Shown here one piece after another: positions 38,987-47,600 of a DNA stretch of 64,000 nucleotides. Under the pieces are notes generated by a model. It searched no databases, was not told where the DNA came from, and saw only the letters and a program-made list of their open reading frames with translations. The position numbers and the translations under genes were made by a program. This stretch comes from an uncultured Rhodobacter sp. (GTDB taxonomy: Bacteria > Pseudomonadota > Alphaproteobacteria > Rhodobacterales > Rhodobacteraceae). Every line of letters starts with the position of its first letter. The stretch's first letter is position 1. The stretch lies in NCBI GenBank assembly GCA_945952585.1, contig CAMFII010000003.1, positions 1-64,000 of the forward strand. The letters are read 5' to 3'.

Positions 38987-39451
38987 TCAGCCGCCGAGTC
39001 CGATCTTCGCAGGTTGTTCGCTGCCCGGCCCGAAGCGGCGGGGCAGGACCTTTGCCGGCTCATCCGCGATCGCCTCTGCGCCGGTCGCCGCAAGCGCATT
39101 CGCCTTCAACGCCGAAATCCGCTCGCTGAGCTGGTCCAGCGGAACAAACGCCGCGGCGGTCGCAAGGACCTGCACAGCGACAATCGTCTTCAACGCCAGT
39201 CCGAAGCCGCGGCTGGAGTCCCGACCGTAGAGCAGTTGCGCGCCAACGGCCGCGAATGCCCCGCCGAGCAGCGCAAGAAGCAACAGCGTCGCCGCAGGAA
39301 CGCGGGCTGCCCCCTCATCGGCGCGGCGTGCATCCAGACGAAAGACCATCCAGGTCAGGATGTTGGCCAGCAGGAGGCAGCCGGCCAGCCCCAGAAGCAA
39401 CATGTGTTCCTGTCCGGGCGACGGTGTCTGGGTCAGGGCTTCCGGGGTCAT
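38987..39451 (-). CDS. DUF1294-like membrane protein
   Basis: This 154-residue protein has three hydrophobic helices (LLLGLAGCLLLANILTWMVF, ATLLLLALLGGAFAAVGAQLL, LALKTIVAVQVLATAAAF). A charged segment FRLDARRADEGAARVP lies between the first two, as in DUF1294 proteins. It has a Pro-rich charged tail. Function unknown. It is followed 87 bases downstream by the 64-residue gene. Confidence 0.6.
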   Translation of the reverse strand: MTPEALTQTPSPGQEHMLLLGLAGCLLLANILTWMVFRLDARRADEGAARVPAATLLLLALLGGAFAAVGAQLLYGRDSSRGFGLALKTIVAVQVLATAAAFVPLDQLSERISALKANALAATGAEAIADEPAKVLPRRFGPGSEQPAKIGLGG

Positions 39452-39538
39452 CACATCCACTCGCTTGCAACTGGTCTTGCCCGCAGTGCACGGCAATCCC
39501 GGCAAAAATCGGGACAACCCCCGGCAGAGCTGCGGCAA

Positions 39539-40582
39539 TCAGCCGTCCAGACGAGTGACGGCCCAAAGGGCGGCATCCGCCACGGCAGGGTCCGGATCGG
39601 CGGTCAGCGCCGCCGCCGCGGGCCGAAGCGCCGGATTGCCCGAATTCCCGATCGCATAAAGCACGTTGCGGACAAACCGATCACGGCCGATGCGCTTGAT
39701 CGGCGAGCCCGAGAAGCGTTCGCGGAACGCCGCATCGTCCAGTGCGGCCAGCTCGGCCAAGGGGGGAGCGCCGACACGCGCCGCATAGCCCACATCGCGC
39801 GCCGCGACCGCGAACTTGTTCCAAGGGCAAACCGCCAGGCAATCGTCACACCCATAGATCCGATTCCCCATCAGGGGCCGCAGCGCCGGGTCGACCGGCC
39901 CGCGATGCTCGATGGTCAGATAGGAAATGCAGCGCCGCGCATCGAGCTGGTAGGGCGACGGAAAGGCACTGGTCGGGCAGATGTCGAGGCAGGCCGTGCA
40001 ACTTCCGCAATGGCTGGTTTCCGGTGCATCCGCCGGAAGGTCCAGCGTAGTGAAGATCGCTCCAAGGAAAACCCAGTTGCCGATCTCGCGGCCCAGAAGG
40101 TTGGTATGCTTGCCCTGCCAGCCCAGACCCGCCGCCTGGGCCAGCGGCTTTTCCATCACCGGGGCAGTGTCGACAAAGACCTTGATCTCGCAGGTCCTGC
40201 CCTCGCGCGCCGCCTCCTCGATCAGCCAGCGCCCGACTCGTTTCAGCCGCCGCTTGACGAGATCGTGGTAATCCTTTCCCTGCGCATAGGCGCTGATCGC
40301 CCCGCGATCGCGGCATTCCAGAACCGCGAGAGGATCGCCTTCGGGCGCATAACTTTCCGCCAGCATCACCACCGAGCGCGCTTCGGGCCAAAGGGCTGCC
40401 GGGCTGCCGCGCCATTCGACGCGCTCGGCCATCCAGCCCATCTGCCCATGCCGCTCCTCCGCCAGCCAGGCCTTCAGCCGACCGGCAGTTTCGGGCGCCG
40501 CGTCCGGCCGGCACACGCCAATCCCGACGAATCCTTCGGCCCTCGCCTGCACCTCAAGCTTGGCCTTCAGGTCCGCGCTCAT
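39539..40582 (-). CDS. queG: Epoxyqueuosine reductase
   Basis: QueG performs the last step of queuosine tRNA modification, using cobalamin and two [4Fe-4S] clusters. The 347-residue protein carries the cluster-binding motifs [13 protein letters not shown] and [11 protein letters not shown] and a C-terminal HEAT-like segment. The start [11 protein letters not shown] at 40582 gives the family length. It is next to a GST gene on the same strand, with 93 bases between them. Confidence 0.95.
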   Translation of the reverse strand: MSADLKAKLEVQARAEGFVGIGVCRPDAAPETAGRLKAWLAEERHGQMGWMAERVEWRGSPAALWPEARSVVMLAESYAPEGDPLAVLECRDRGAISAYAQGKDYHDLVKRRLKRVGRWLIEEAAREGRTCEIKVFVDTAPVMEKPLAQAAGLGWQGKHTNLLGREIGNWVFLGAIFTTLDLPADAPETSHCGSCTACLDICPTSAFPSPYQLDARRCISYLTIEHRGPVDPALRPLMGNRIYGCDDCLAVCPWNKFAVAARDVGYAARVGAPPLAELAALDDAAFRERFSGSPIKRIGRDRFVRNVLYAIGNSGNPALRPAAAALTADPDPAVADAALWAVTRLDG

Positions 40583-40644
40583 CGCCGACCCGTGCTTCTT
40601 CTTGGCGAAAATACCCTCGGGGGTGAATTGGCCGAAGGCCAAGA

Positions 40645-40661
40645 GGGGGCAGAAGGCCCCC
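40645..40661 (-). terminator. Short stem-loop between GST gene and queG
   Basis: GGGGGC (40645-40650) pairs with GCCCCC (40656-40661) in the gap after the GST stop at 40676. It may terminate the GST transcript, but the loop and tail are weak. Confidence 0.4.
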
Positions 40662-40675
40662 TTGCCCGGCCCGGA

Positions 40676-41341
40676 TCAGAAATCCAGGTCGGCATAATGT
40701 GCGGGCGGCGGAAAGCCCGGCACCTGGTCCGCCAGGAGCGGCCGGAAGGACGGGCGCGACTTGATCTTCGCGTACCAGTCCTTGACCGTCGCCGAGCGGT
40801 TCCAGTCGACGTCCGAGATATAGTCGAGGCAGCTCAGATGCGCCGCGGCGGTGAAATCCGCCAGCGTCATCTGGTCGCCCGCCAGCCAGCGGCGCTGGTC
40901 CAGAAGCCAGCCAAGATAGTCGATGTGGTACTTTATCTTGCCCGCGCCCATCTTGACGTTCTTTGAGTCCGGATAGCCGAGGCCCATCATCTTCTTGTTG
41001 ACTCGCTCGTAAAGCAGCTTCGACGTCACCTCGTCGTGGAACTTGTCGTCGAACCAGGCGCAAAGCCGGCGGACCTCGTAGCGGCCTTCCGGATCGCGGG
41101 GCATCAGCGCCGGGGTCGGCACCGTTTCTTCGAGGTACTCGCAGATCGCCTGGCTTTCGGACATGACCCGACCCTCGATCCGCAGGACCGGCACCTTGCC
41201 GGCCGGGTTGCGGCGCAGGAAGTCGGGGCTCGGCTCCCAATAGCGTTCCTCGATCAGTTCCACCTCGATCTTCTTCTCGGCCAGCGTAAGGCGAACCTTG
41301 CGGCAGAAGGGAGAGAGGGGAGAGTGGAACAGTCGGTTCAT
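40676..41341 (-). CDS. Glutathione S-transferase family protein
   Basis: This 221-residue protein has the GST N-terminal domain (MNRLFHSPLSPFCRKVRL) with cis-Pro NPAGKVPVLRIEG and ESQAICEYLEE. A C-terminal helical domain contains MTLADFTAAAHLSCLDY. The start at 41341 is in a good context; a longer frame runs into mtgA. A Ser or Cys near residue 12 could be catalytic. It sits between mtgA and queG on the same strand. Confidence 0.92.
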   Translation of the reverse strand: MNRLFHSPLSPFCRKVRLTLAEKKIEVELIEERYWEPSPDFLRRNPAGKVPVLRIEGRVMSESQAICEYLEETVPTPALMPRDPEGRYEVRRLCAWFDDKFHDEVTSKLLYERVNKKMMGLGYPDSKNVKMGAGKIKYHIDYLGWLLDQRRWLAGDQMTLADFTAAAHLSCLDYISDVDWNRSATVKDWYAKIKSRPSFRPLLADQVPGFPPPAHYADLDF

Positions 41342-41394
41342 TGTAATGCTCGTTTTCTGACCGTGCCGGTTCATGCCGTGACAGGCCGGGGATT

Positions 41395-42177
41395 TCAATC
41401 CTTCGACGCGGCTTTCGGCTCAAAACAGCTTGCCCGCCCGTCGACCTGAATGGTGGCTGCGCCATCCACGATCGAATTGGCGCGGCGACGCAGGTAGCTG
41501 GTCGGCTTGGCGGGATTCCAGCGCTTGGGGTCGGGCAGGACCGCGGCCAGGCGGGCGGCCTGAACGGCTGACAGCTCGGCGGCGCTGACCCCGAAATAGT
41601 GCTGTGCCGCCGCCTCGACCCCGAAGATGCCCTCGCCGAATTCGGCGATGTTCAGATAGACCACAAGGATGCGGCGCTTGGTCCAGATCAACTCGACAAC
41701 CGGGGTGATCGAGGCTTCCAGCGCCTTCCTGACCCAGGACCGCCCCTGCCAGAGAAAGACGTTCTTGACCGTCTGCTGGCTCAGCGTCGAGGCGCCGCGG
41801 TTCGCGCCCCGGTCCACGGCATCGCGGATCGCCGCCATGTCGAAGCCCCAGTGCAGGCAGAAATTCGCGTCTTCGGCCGCCACGACGGAGCGGAACATCA
41901 CCGGCGCGATATCATCGCCGCCGACCCAGTCGCGCTCGATCCCGCCCAGCCGGATGCGTTCGCCGATCATGTAAAGCGTGGTCGGCACCGGAACGAAGGC
42001 GTAGATCAGCGTTAGTGCCAGGATCAGGCCGGCAAATCCCGCAAGGGCGCGCTTGGTCCAGAACCAAAGGCGGCGCCAGCGGCCCTGGGGGGCGGCCTCT
42101 GCCTCAACGGATTTGGCCGGGCCCGCCTTCGCGGATCCGGCCTTGGACGATGTCGATTTCTTGGGTGCGCTTCCCAT
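41395..42177 (-). CDS. mtgA: Monofunctional biosynthetic peptidoglycan transglycosylase
   Basis: MtgA polymerises lipid II into glycan strands without transpeptidase activity. The 260-residue protein has a Lys/Ala-rich cytoplasmic start, a membrane anchor (about residues 44-66) and a GT51 domain. The GT51 motifs VAAEDANFCLHWGFD and GASTLSQQTVKNVFLW include the catalytic Glu in AAED. The gene lies between DUF1269 and GST genes. Confidence 0.95.
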   Translation of the reverse strand: MGSAPKKSTSSKAGSAKAGPAKSVEAEAAPQGRWRRLWFWTKRALAGFAGLILALTLIYAFVPVPTTLYMIGERIRLGGIERDWVGGDDIAPVMFRSVVAAEDANFCLHWGFDMAAIRDAVDRGANRGASTLSQQTVKNVFLWQGRSWVRKALEASITPVVELIWTKRRILVVYLNIAEFGEGIFGVEAAAQHYFGVSAAELSAVQAARLAAVLPDPKRWNPAKPTSYLRRRANSIVDGAATIQVDGRASCFEPKAASKD

Positions 42178-42228
42178 CGCGGCAGAATGACCATGCCGCG
42201 CGAGGAAAGGTCAAGCCCACTGAAGGCG

Positions 42229-42738
42229 TCAGGCGCCCGGGGTCGCAGCGTCGGGGCCGACGAAGGCCTTGAGCTTGTCTTCCTGCTCGGTCGACAGCGA
42301 GGTCTGCAGCACACGGCCCTTGTGCTTGAAGGCTTCCAGACCGGCCAGCACCTTGTCGCCCGTCATCTTGCGCACGAGCACGCAGACAGCCGAGCCGCCA
42401 TTGGGCAGGGACGTACCGATGTCCTTCATGAAGTTGTCGTTGATGCCGATGTCAGTGAGATACCCCGACAACGCACCAGCGCCCGCGCCTGCGGCCGCGC
42501 CGAGCAGCGGGTTGAGGAACAGAAGTCCGATCAGCGTTCCCCACAGTGCGCCCCCGGCGGCGCCGGTCGCCGTCAGGTTCACCGCCTGGTGTAGCACGAC
42601 CTTGCCGTCGGCGCCCTTGGTCACGACGACCACGTCTTCCATCTCCAGCAGGTATTCCTTCTGAAGCTTGACCAGCGCGTCGCGCAGGTCGAACCCGGTT
42701 TTTTCGTCATCGAATGCAACCACGATGAGATCGGACAT
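42229..42738 (-). CDS. DUF1269-like protein
   Basis: The 169-residue protein starts MSDLIVVAFDDEKTG and has a Gly/Ala-rich hydrophobic hairpin (GGALWGTLIGLLFLNPLLG then AAAGAGAGALSGYL) typical of DUF1269, a family with glycine-zipper-like membrane segments. It has a GGAGG site and an upstream hairpin at 42757-42781. Such proteins are often general-stress linked, but that is not shown here. Confidence 0.85.
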   Translation of the reverse strand: MSDLIVVAFDDEKTGFDLRDALVKLQKEYLLEMEDVVVVTKGADGKVVLHQAVNLTATGAAGGALWGTLIGLLFLNPLLGAAAGAGAGALSGYLTDIGINDNFMKDIGTSLPNGGSAVCVLVRKMTGDKVLAGLEAFKHKGRVLQTSLSTEQEDKLKAFVGPDAATPGA

Positions 42739-42756
42739 GAGAACCTCCAATGAATA

Positions 42757-42781
42757 ATCCCGCGCCAATGTGGCGCGGGAT
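42757..42781 (-). terminator. Palindromic hairpin ahead of the DUF1269 gene
   Basis: ATCCCGCGCC pairs perfectly with GGCGCGGGAT over ten bases with a five-base loop and is followed on the minus strand by TATTCATT. It ends the upstream methyltransferase transcript and lies in the leader of the DUF1269 gene, just before its ribosome site. Confidence 0.65.
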
Positions 42782-42856
42782 GATTGCGGCAACAAGACGA
42801 TTTCGGACAACCCTAGGTGATCGGACCAAGCCAATCGGCCGCCTCGGGCGCCGCCC

Positions 42857-43684
42857 TCAGGTCCGGGTGATCACAACCTCGAGATAGTCGCTCGGCAACA
42901 CGACCGTGCCGTCGGTCGCGCGGTTGAACCGGCCGATCAGCGCAAGGATGTCGCGCTCCAGCGCCGCCTGCCCGGCCTCGGGAAGCGCCGCGAAGGCCTT
43001 GTGCAGCGGGCCGTACCAGGTGCGGAACACGTCCAGCCAATGCGCGGGCGAGCGGTAGCGGAACACGAACTGCCGCTCTTCGGCATGGATGGTGCCCCCC
43101 GCGGCGAACAGCTGTCCCAGCCGGTCGGCGGTGCCCCACAGCGCGGGAGACTTCACACCCGGCATCGGCGGGATGTGCTGTCCGATGGTCTTGAAGAGTT
43201 GGCCGATGAAGCTCTCCGGCGTCCAGTTGGCCAGCCCGATCTTGCCGCCCTTCCGGCAAACGCGGAGCAACTCTGCCGCGGCCTTGTCCTGATCGGGTGT
43301 GAACATCACGCCGAAGGTCGACAGCACCGCGTCAAAGCTCGCGTCGGCGAAGGGCAGCGCCTCGGCATCGGCCGGGGTGAACGTCACCTGCAGGCCGTCC
43401 GCCATCGCGCGGTCGCGTCCGCGTTCCAGAAGCGCGGGCACGTAGTCGGTCGAGGTGACCTCGCACCAGCGCCGGGCGGCGGCCAGCGTCGCATTGCCGT
43501 TTCCGGCGGCAACGTCCAGCACCCGCGACCCGGCGCGCAGGTCCATCGCCTCGCACAGGCTTTCGCCGACGATCTGCAATGTGGTGCCGACAACGGCATA
43601 GTCGCCCGAAGACCACGCACCCTGCTGGCGCGCCTTCAGCGCGGCAAGGTCGGGGATGGGGGCGGGGGAAATCGTGGTTTGCAT
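42857..43684 (-). CDS. Class I SAM-dependent methyltransferase
   Basis: The 275-residue enzyme has motif I VLDVAAGNGNATLAA, an acidic loop VTSTDYV and motif FTPADAEALPFADASFDAVLS (two adjacent pieces), as in UbiE/COQ5-like enzymes. The Phe/Pro-rich C-terminal half could bind a small hydrophobic substrate. The start at 43684 has a GGAG site. It is downstream of the HxlR regulator gene, which may control it. Confidence 0.88.
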   Translation of the reverse strand: MQTTISPAPIPDLAALKARQQGAWSSGDYAVVGTTLQIVGESLCEAMDLRAGSRVLDVAAGNGNATLAAARRWCEVTSTDYVPALLERGRDRAMADGLQVTFTPADAEALPFADASFDAVLSTFGVMFTPDQDKAAAELLRVCRKGGKIGLANWTPESFIGQLFKTIGQHIPPMPGVKSPALWGTADRLGQLFAAGGTIHAEERQFVFRYRSPAHWLDVFRTWYGPLHKAFAALPEAGQAALERDILALIGRFNRATDGTVVLPSDYLEVVITRT

Positions 43685-43844
43685 TCTATGTCTCCGATAA
43701 TGGGTCCGGCCTGACCGACATCCGGCGCGGCTTTGCTGAATGAACCCCGGCAGTTCCCGGTCGAGAGGGTGGACCGGATGGTCCGCCCCATGCGGCTGGG
43801 TCTTGTCGGCGCAGGATCAGGATCGGAGAAAGCGGCCCTCGGGC

Positions 43845-44582
43845 CTAGTGACGGATCTGTACCGCCGCCGGTACAGAAGATGGAGCGCGGACCGCAGGCT
43901 TGGGGCAGGCATAGCTGCTCAGTACCATCCAGTCGGCAATCCGGGCAGCGATGTCAGGGTCGCCGATCAGCGTGATCCGGTCGCGGCTGATCTCGCCCTG
44001 CAGGCTGCTGAACCCCATCCAGGCCGAGGTGAGCGCCCGCAGGTCGGCGGTAATGTACAGGTCGACGTCATGGCCCGGATCGATCAGGCACAGGTCGGTC
44101 GGCGCGCCGGGCCGCGCGATCAGCCAGTAGTTCCGCTCGGCTGCCGCCAGTTCCGGGAAAATGAACTGGATCACAGACTTGCGCCCGCGGGGCAGCGTCG
44201 TCGTGTCGACCTTGCGCCGCATGTTCCACATCAGCAACCGCGCATCCAGATGTTCGAGCGTCACGTCCTTGTCCACATTGCGGTGCGCCCAGTTGCCCAG
44301 GGCGTAGACGATCTGCTCCAGCTCGTCGGCCATCTTGGTGGTGCGGTAAGTGATGTCGCCCGTCGCGGCATTTTCGAAGCGCGTGACAAGGCCGCGCTGC
44401 TCCATTTCCTTCAGCCGCTTCGACATGAGCGTCGGCGACATGCCGGGAACGCCGCGGCGGATTTCGTTGAAGCGGGTCGAGCCGCTCCACATCTCGCACA
44501 GGAGAAGCAGCGTCCAGCGCGGTTCGAGAACCTCGCAGGCTTTGGCGACCGGGCAAAACTGGTTGTAGCCGTCATGGGACAT
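43845..44582 (-). CDS. HxlR-family transcriptional regulator
   Basis: The 245-residue protein opens with an HxlR-type winged helix (NQFCPVAKACEVLEPRWTLL, LMSKRLKEMEQRGLVTR). A C-terminal domain of about 110 residues may bind a ligand. Cys10 of FCPVA is the redox or aldehyde sensor found in many HxlR proteins. The start at 44582 removes an unsupported N-terminal extension. The downstream methyltransferase gene is a plausible target. Confidence 0.88.
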   Translation of the reverse strand: MSHDGYNQFCPVAKACEVLEPRWTLLLLCEMWSGSTRFNEIRRGVPGMSPTLMSKRLKEMEQRGLVTRFENAATGDITYRTTKMADELEQIVYALGNWAHRNVDKDVTLEHLDARLLMWNMRRKVDTTTLPRGRKSVIQFIFPELAAAERNYWLIARPGAPTDLCLIDPGHDVDLYITADLRALTSAWMGFSSLQGEISRDRITLIGDPDIAARIADWMVLSSYACPKPAVRAPSSVPAAVQIRH

Positions 44583-44659
44583 GGCAGGAAAACTCCGAAA
44601 CTGAATGTCGGAATTATCCGCCCGTTTGGGCCTGTCCGTCCAGTACAGATAGTGTAGCA

Positions 44660-44685
44660 CCCGGCCCCGCGTTTCCGGGGCCGGG
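44660..44685 (-). terminator. Hairpin after gltB
   Basis: CCCGGCCCCG pairs with CGGGGCCGGG over ten bases, just past the gltB stop. No U-tract follows on the minus strand, so it may be a pause or stabilising hairpin. Confidence 0.5.
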
Positions 44686-44694
44686 CGCCTTGGT

Positions 44695-47600
44695 TCACTC
44701 GGCGGGAACCGCCTGCACCTCGTCGGTCAGCGGCGCGGGCAGGTGGACGAGCATTTCCTTCGGGCAGACCTGCAGGAAATTGGCCCTCTCGGTGGCCCAG
44801 TCCGCCAGGATCTCGCCGGCCTTGCGGCTGCCGGTCTCGGCGAAGTGGCGCTCGATCAGCTCTTTCAGCTGCGCTTCCCAGAGGGGATGGCCGATGCCGC
44901 AGGTCACGACCGATTCGAGGTTCATCATGTCCTCGGCCGTGCCCTTCGGGTCATAGACATAGGCCATGCCCCCGGTCATGCCGGCGGCAAAGTTCGCGCC
45001 GATCCGGCCAAGGATCACCGCGACGCCGCCCGTCATGTATTCGCAGCCGTTCGACCCGCAGCCCTCGACCACCACCTTCGCGCCCGAGTTACGCACCGCG
45101 AAGCGCTCGCCCGCCCGGCCGGCGGCGAAGAGATGGCCCGCCGTTGCCCCGTAAAGCACCGTGTTGCCGATGATCGTGTTCTCGGACGCCACCAGCGGCG
45201 AAGCCATCTGCGGGCGCACCACGATCAGGCCGCCCGACAGGCCCTTGCCGACATAGTCGTTGGCATCGCCCATCACCTCGATCTTCAGCCCCGGCGCGGC
45301 AAAGGCGCCAAGCGACTGGCCTGCGTTGCCGGTCAGTTTCACCGTCAGGTGGTCGGGCTGCAGGTTGTTCCGCATCCCGAACTTCCGCACGATATGGCTC
45401 GACGCCCGCGTGCCGATGGTGCGGTGCGTGTTCCGCACCGCATAGCTCAGCTGCATCTTCTCGCCATCCTCGAAGAAGCGCGCGCCGTCGCGGATGATCT
45501 CCGCATCAAGCGTATCCGGCACGGCATTGCGCGGCTTCGAGCGGTCGTAGGTGATCTTCTGCGACCCATCCACCGTGATAAGCAGCGGGTTGAGGTCCAA
45601 ATCGTCAAGATGCGCCGCCCCCCGGCTGACCTGGGTCAGCAGGTCGGCCCGGCCGATGATTTCGTCGATCGAGCGCGCGCCGATCCCGGCGAGGATCTCG
45701 CGCACTTCCTGCGCGTAGAAGGTGATGAGGTTCACCACCTTGTCCGCCGTGCCGGTGAACTTCTGCCGCAGCGCCTCGTTCTGGGTGCAGACGCCGACCG
45801 GGCAGGTGTTCGACTGGCACTGGCGCACCATGATGCAGCCCATGGCGATCAGGGCGGCGGTGCCGATTCCGTATTCCTCGGCCCCCATCATCGCCGCCAT
45901 GACGATGTCGCGCCCGGTCCGCAGGCCGCCATCGGTGCGCAGCGTCACCCGCTCGCGCAGGTTGTTCATCGCCAGCACCTGATGCGCCTCGGTCAGGCCC
46001 ATCTCCCAGGGCAGGCCCGCGAACTTGATCGAGGTCGCGGGCGAGGCCCCGGTGCCGCCGTTATGGCCCGAGATCAGGATCACGTCGGCCTTGGCCTTGG
46101 CCACGCCCGCCGCGATCGTGCCCACGCCCGAGGACGAGACGAGCTTCACCGTCACCTTGGCGCGCGGGTTGATCTGCTTCAGGTCGTAGATCAGCTGCGC
46201 CAGATCCTCGATCGAGTAGATGTCGTGGTGCGGCGGCGGGCTGATGAGCGTCACGCCCGGCGTCGAATGGCGCAGGCGCGCGATCAGCGCCGTCACCTTC
46301 ATGCCGGGCAGCTGGCCGCCCTCGCCGGGCTTGGCGCCCTGCGCGACCTTGATCTCCAGCTCCTCGCAGGCGTTCAGGTATTCGGCGGTCACGCCGAAGC
46401 GGCCCGACGCCACCTGCTTGATCTTGGCCGAGGGGTTGTCGCCGTTCGGTTCCGGCAGGAAATGCGCCGGGTCCTCGCCGCCCTCGCCCGAGTCGGACTT
46501 TGCACCGATCCGGTTCATGGCGACGTTCAGCGTCTTGTGCGCCTCGGGGCTGAGCGCCCCGAGCGACATGCCCGGCGTCACGAAGCGCTTGCGAATGGAG
46601 GTGATCGACTCGACCTCCTCGATCGGCACCGGCTTGCCGAGCGGCTTGATGTCCAGCAGGTCGCGGACATGGATCGGCGGGTTCGCCCGCATCGCGGCCG
46701 AATACTGCTTCCACAGGTCATAGCTTGCCCGGTCGCAGGCCGATTGCAGCATGTGCATCGTCTGCGCTTCCCAGGCGTGTTTCTCGCCTGACCGCCGCGC
46801 CTTGTAGAAACCGCCGATCGGCAGCACGTCGGTGCCCGCGCGCCAGCCCTTGGCATGGACCTCTTCCAGCTTCTGCTCGATGCCGGAAACGCCGATGCCC
46901 GAGATGCGGCTGTTCATGCCCGGGAAATACTCTGCGACCATCGCGCGGCTCAGACCCACGGCCTCGAAGTTCAGGCCGCCGCGATAGCTGGAGATCACGG
47001 AAATCCCCATCTTTGACATGATCTTCAGAAGGCCTGCGTCGATCGCATCGCGGTAGCGGCGCATCGCGTCGGTCAGGTTGCCCTCGATCAGGCCGCGATT
47101 GATGCGGTCGGCGATGGAATCCTGCGCGAGGTAGGGGTTCACCGTCGTCGCGCCGCAGCCGATCAGCACCGCGAAGTAATGCGGATCGATGCATTCCGCC
47201 GAGCGAACGTTGACCGAGCAGAAGGTCCGCAGACCCTTGCGCGTTAGCCAGCTGTGCACCGCGCTGGTGGCAAGGATCATCGGCATCCCGACCTTGTCCG
47301 GCCCCTGATGCTGGTCCGTCAGCACCAGATGCCCGGCGCCCGAGCGCACGGCATCCTCGGCCTCGGCGCGGATGCGCTCCAGCCCCTGGTGCAGGTCGTC
47401 GAGGCTCGGACTGACCGGGAAGGTGCAGTCGATGAACGCGACCTGCGGCCCGAACTGCTTCACCATCACGTCGAATTCGGCATTGGCGATGAACGGGCTT
47501 TCCAGCACGAGGATCTCGGTCTGGCTGGAATTCTCCTCCAGCACGTTCTTCAAGTTGCCGAACCGGGTCTTGAGGCTCATCACCCGGCTTTCCCGAAGCG

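Noticed and set aside
44743-46791. Long open frame antisense to gltB
   Set aside because: The gltB sense frame carries complete catalytic motifs; the antisense reading does not resemble any protein.
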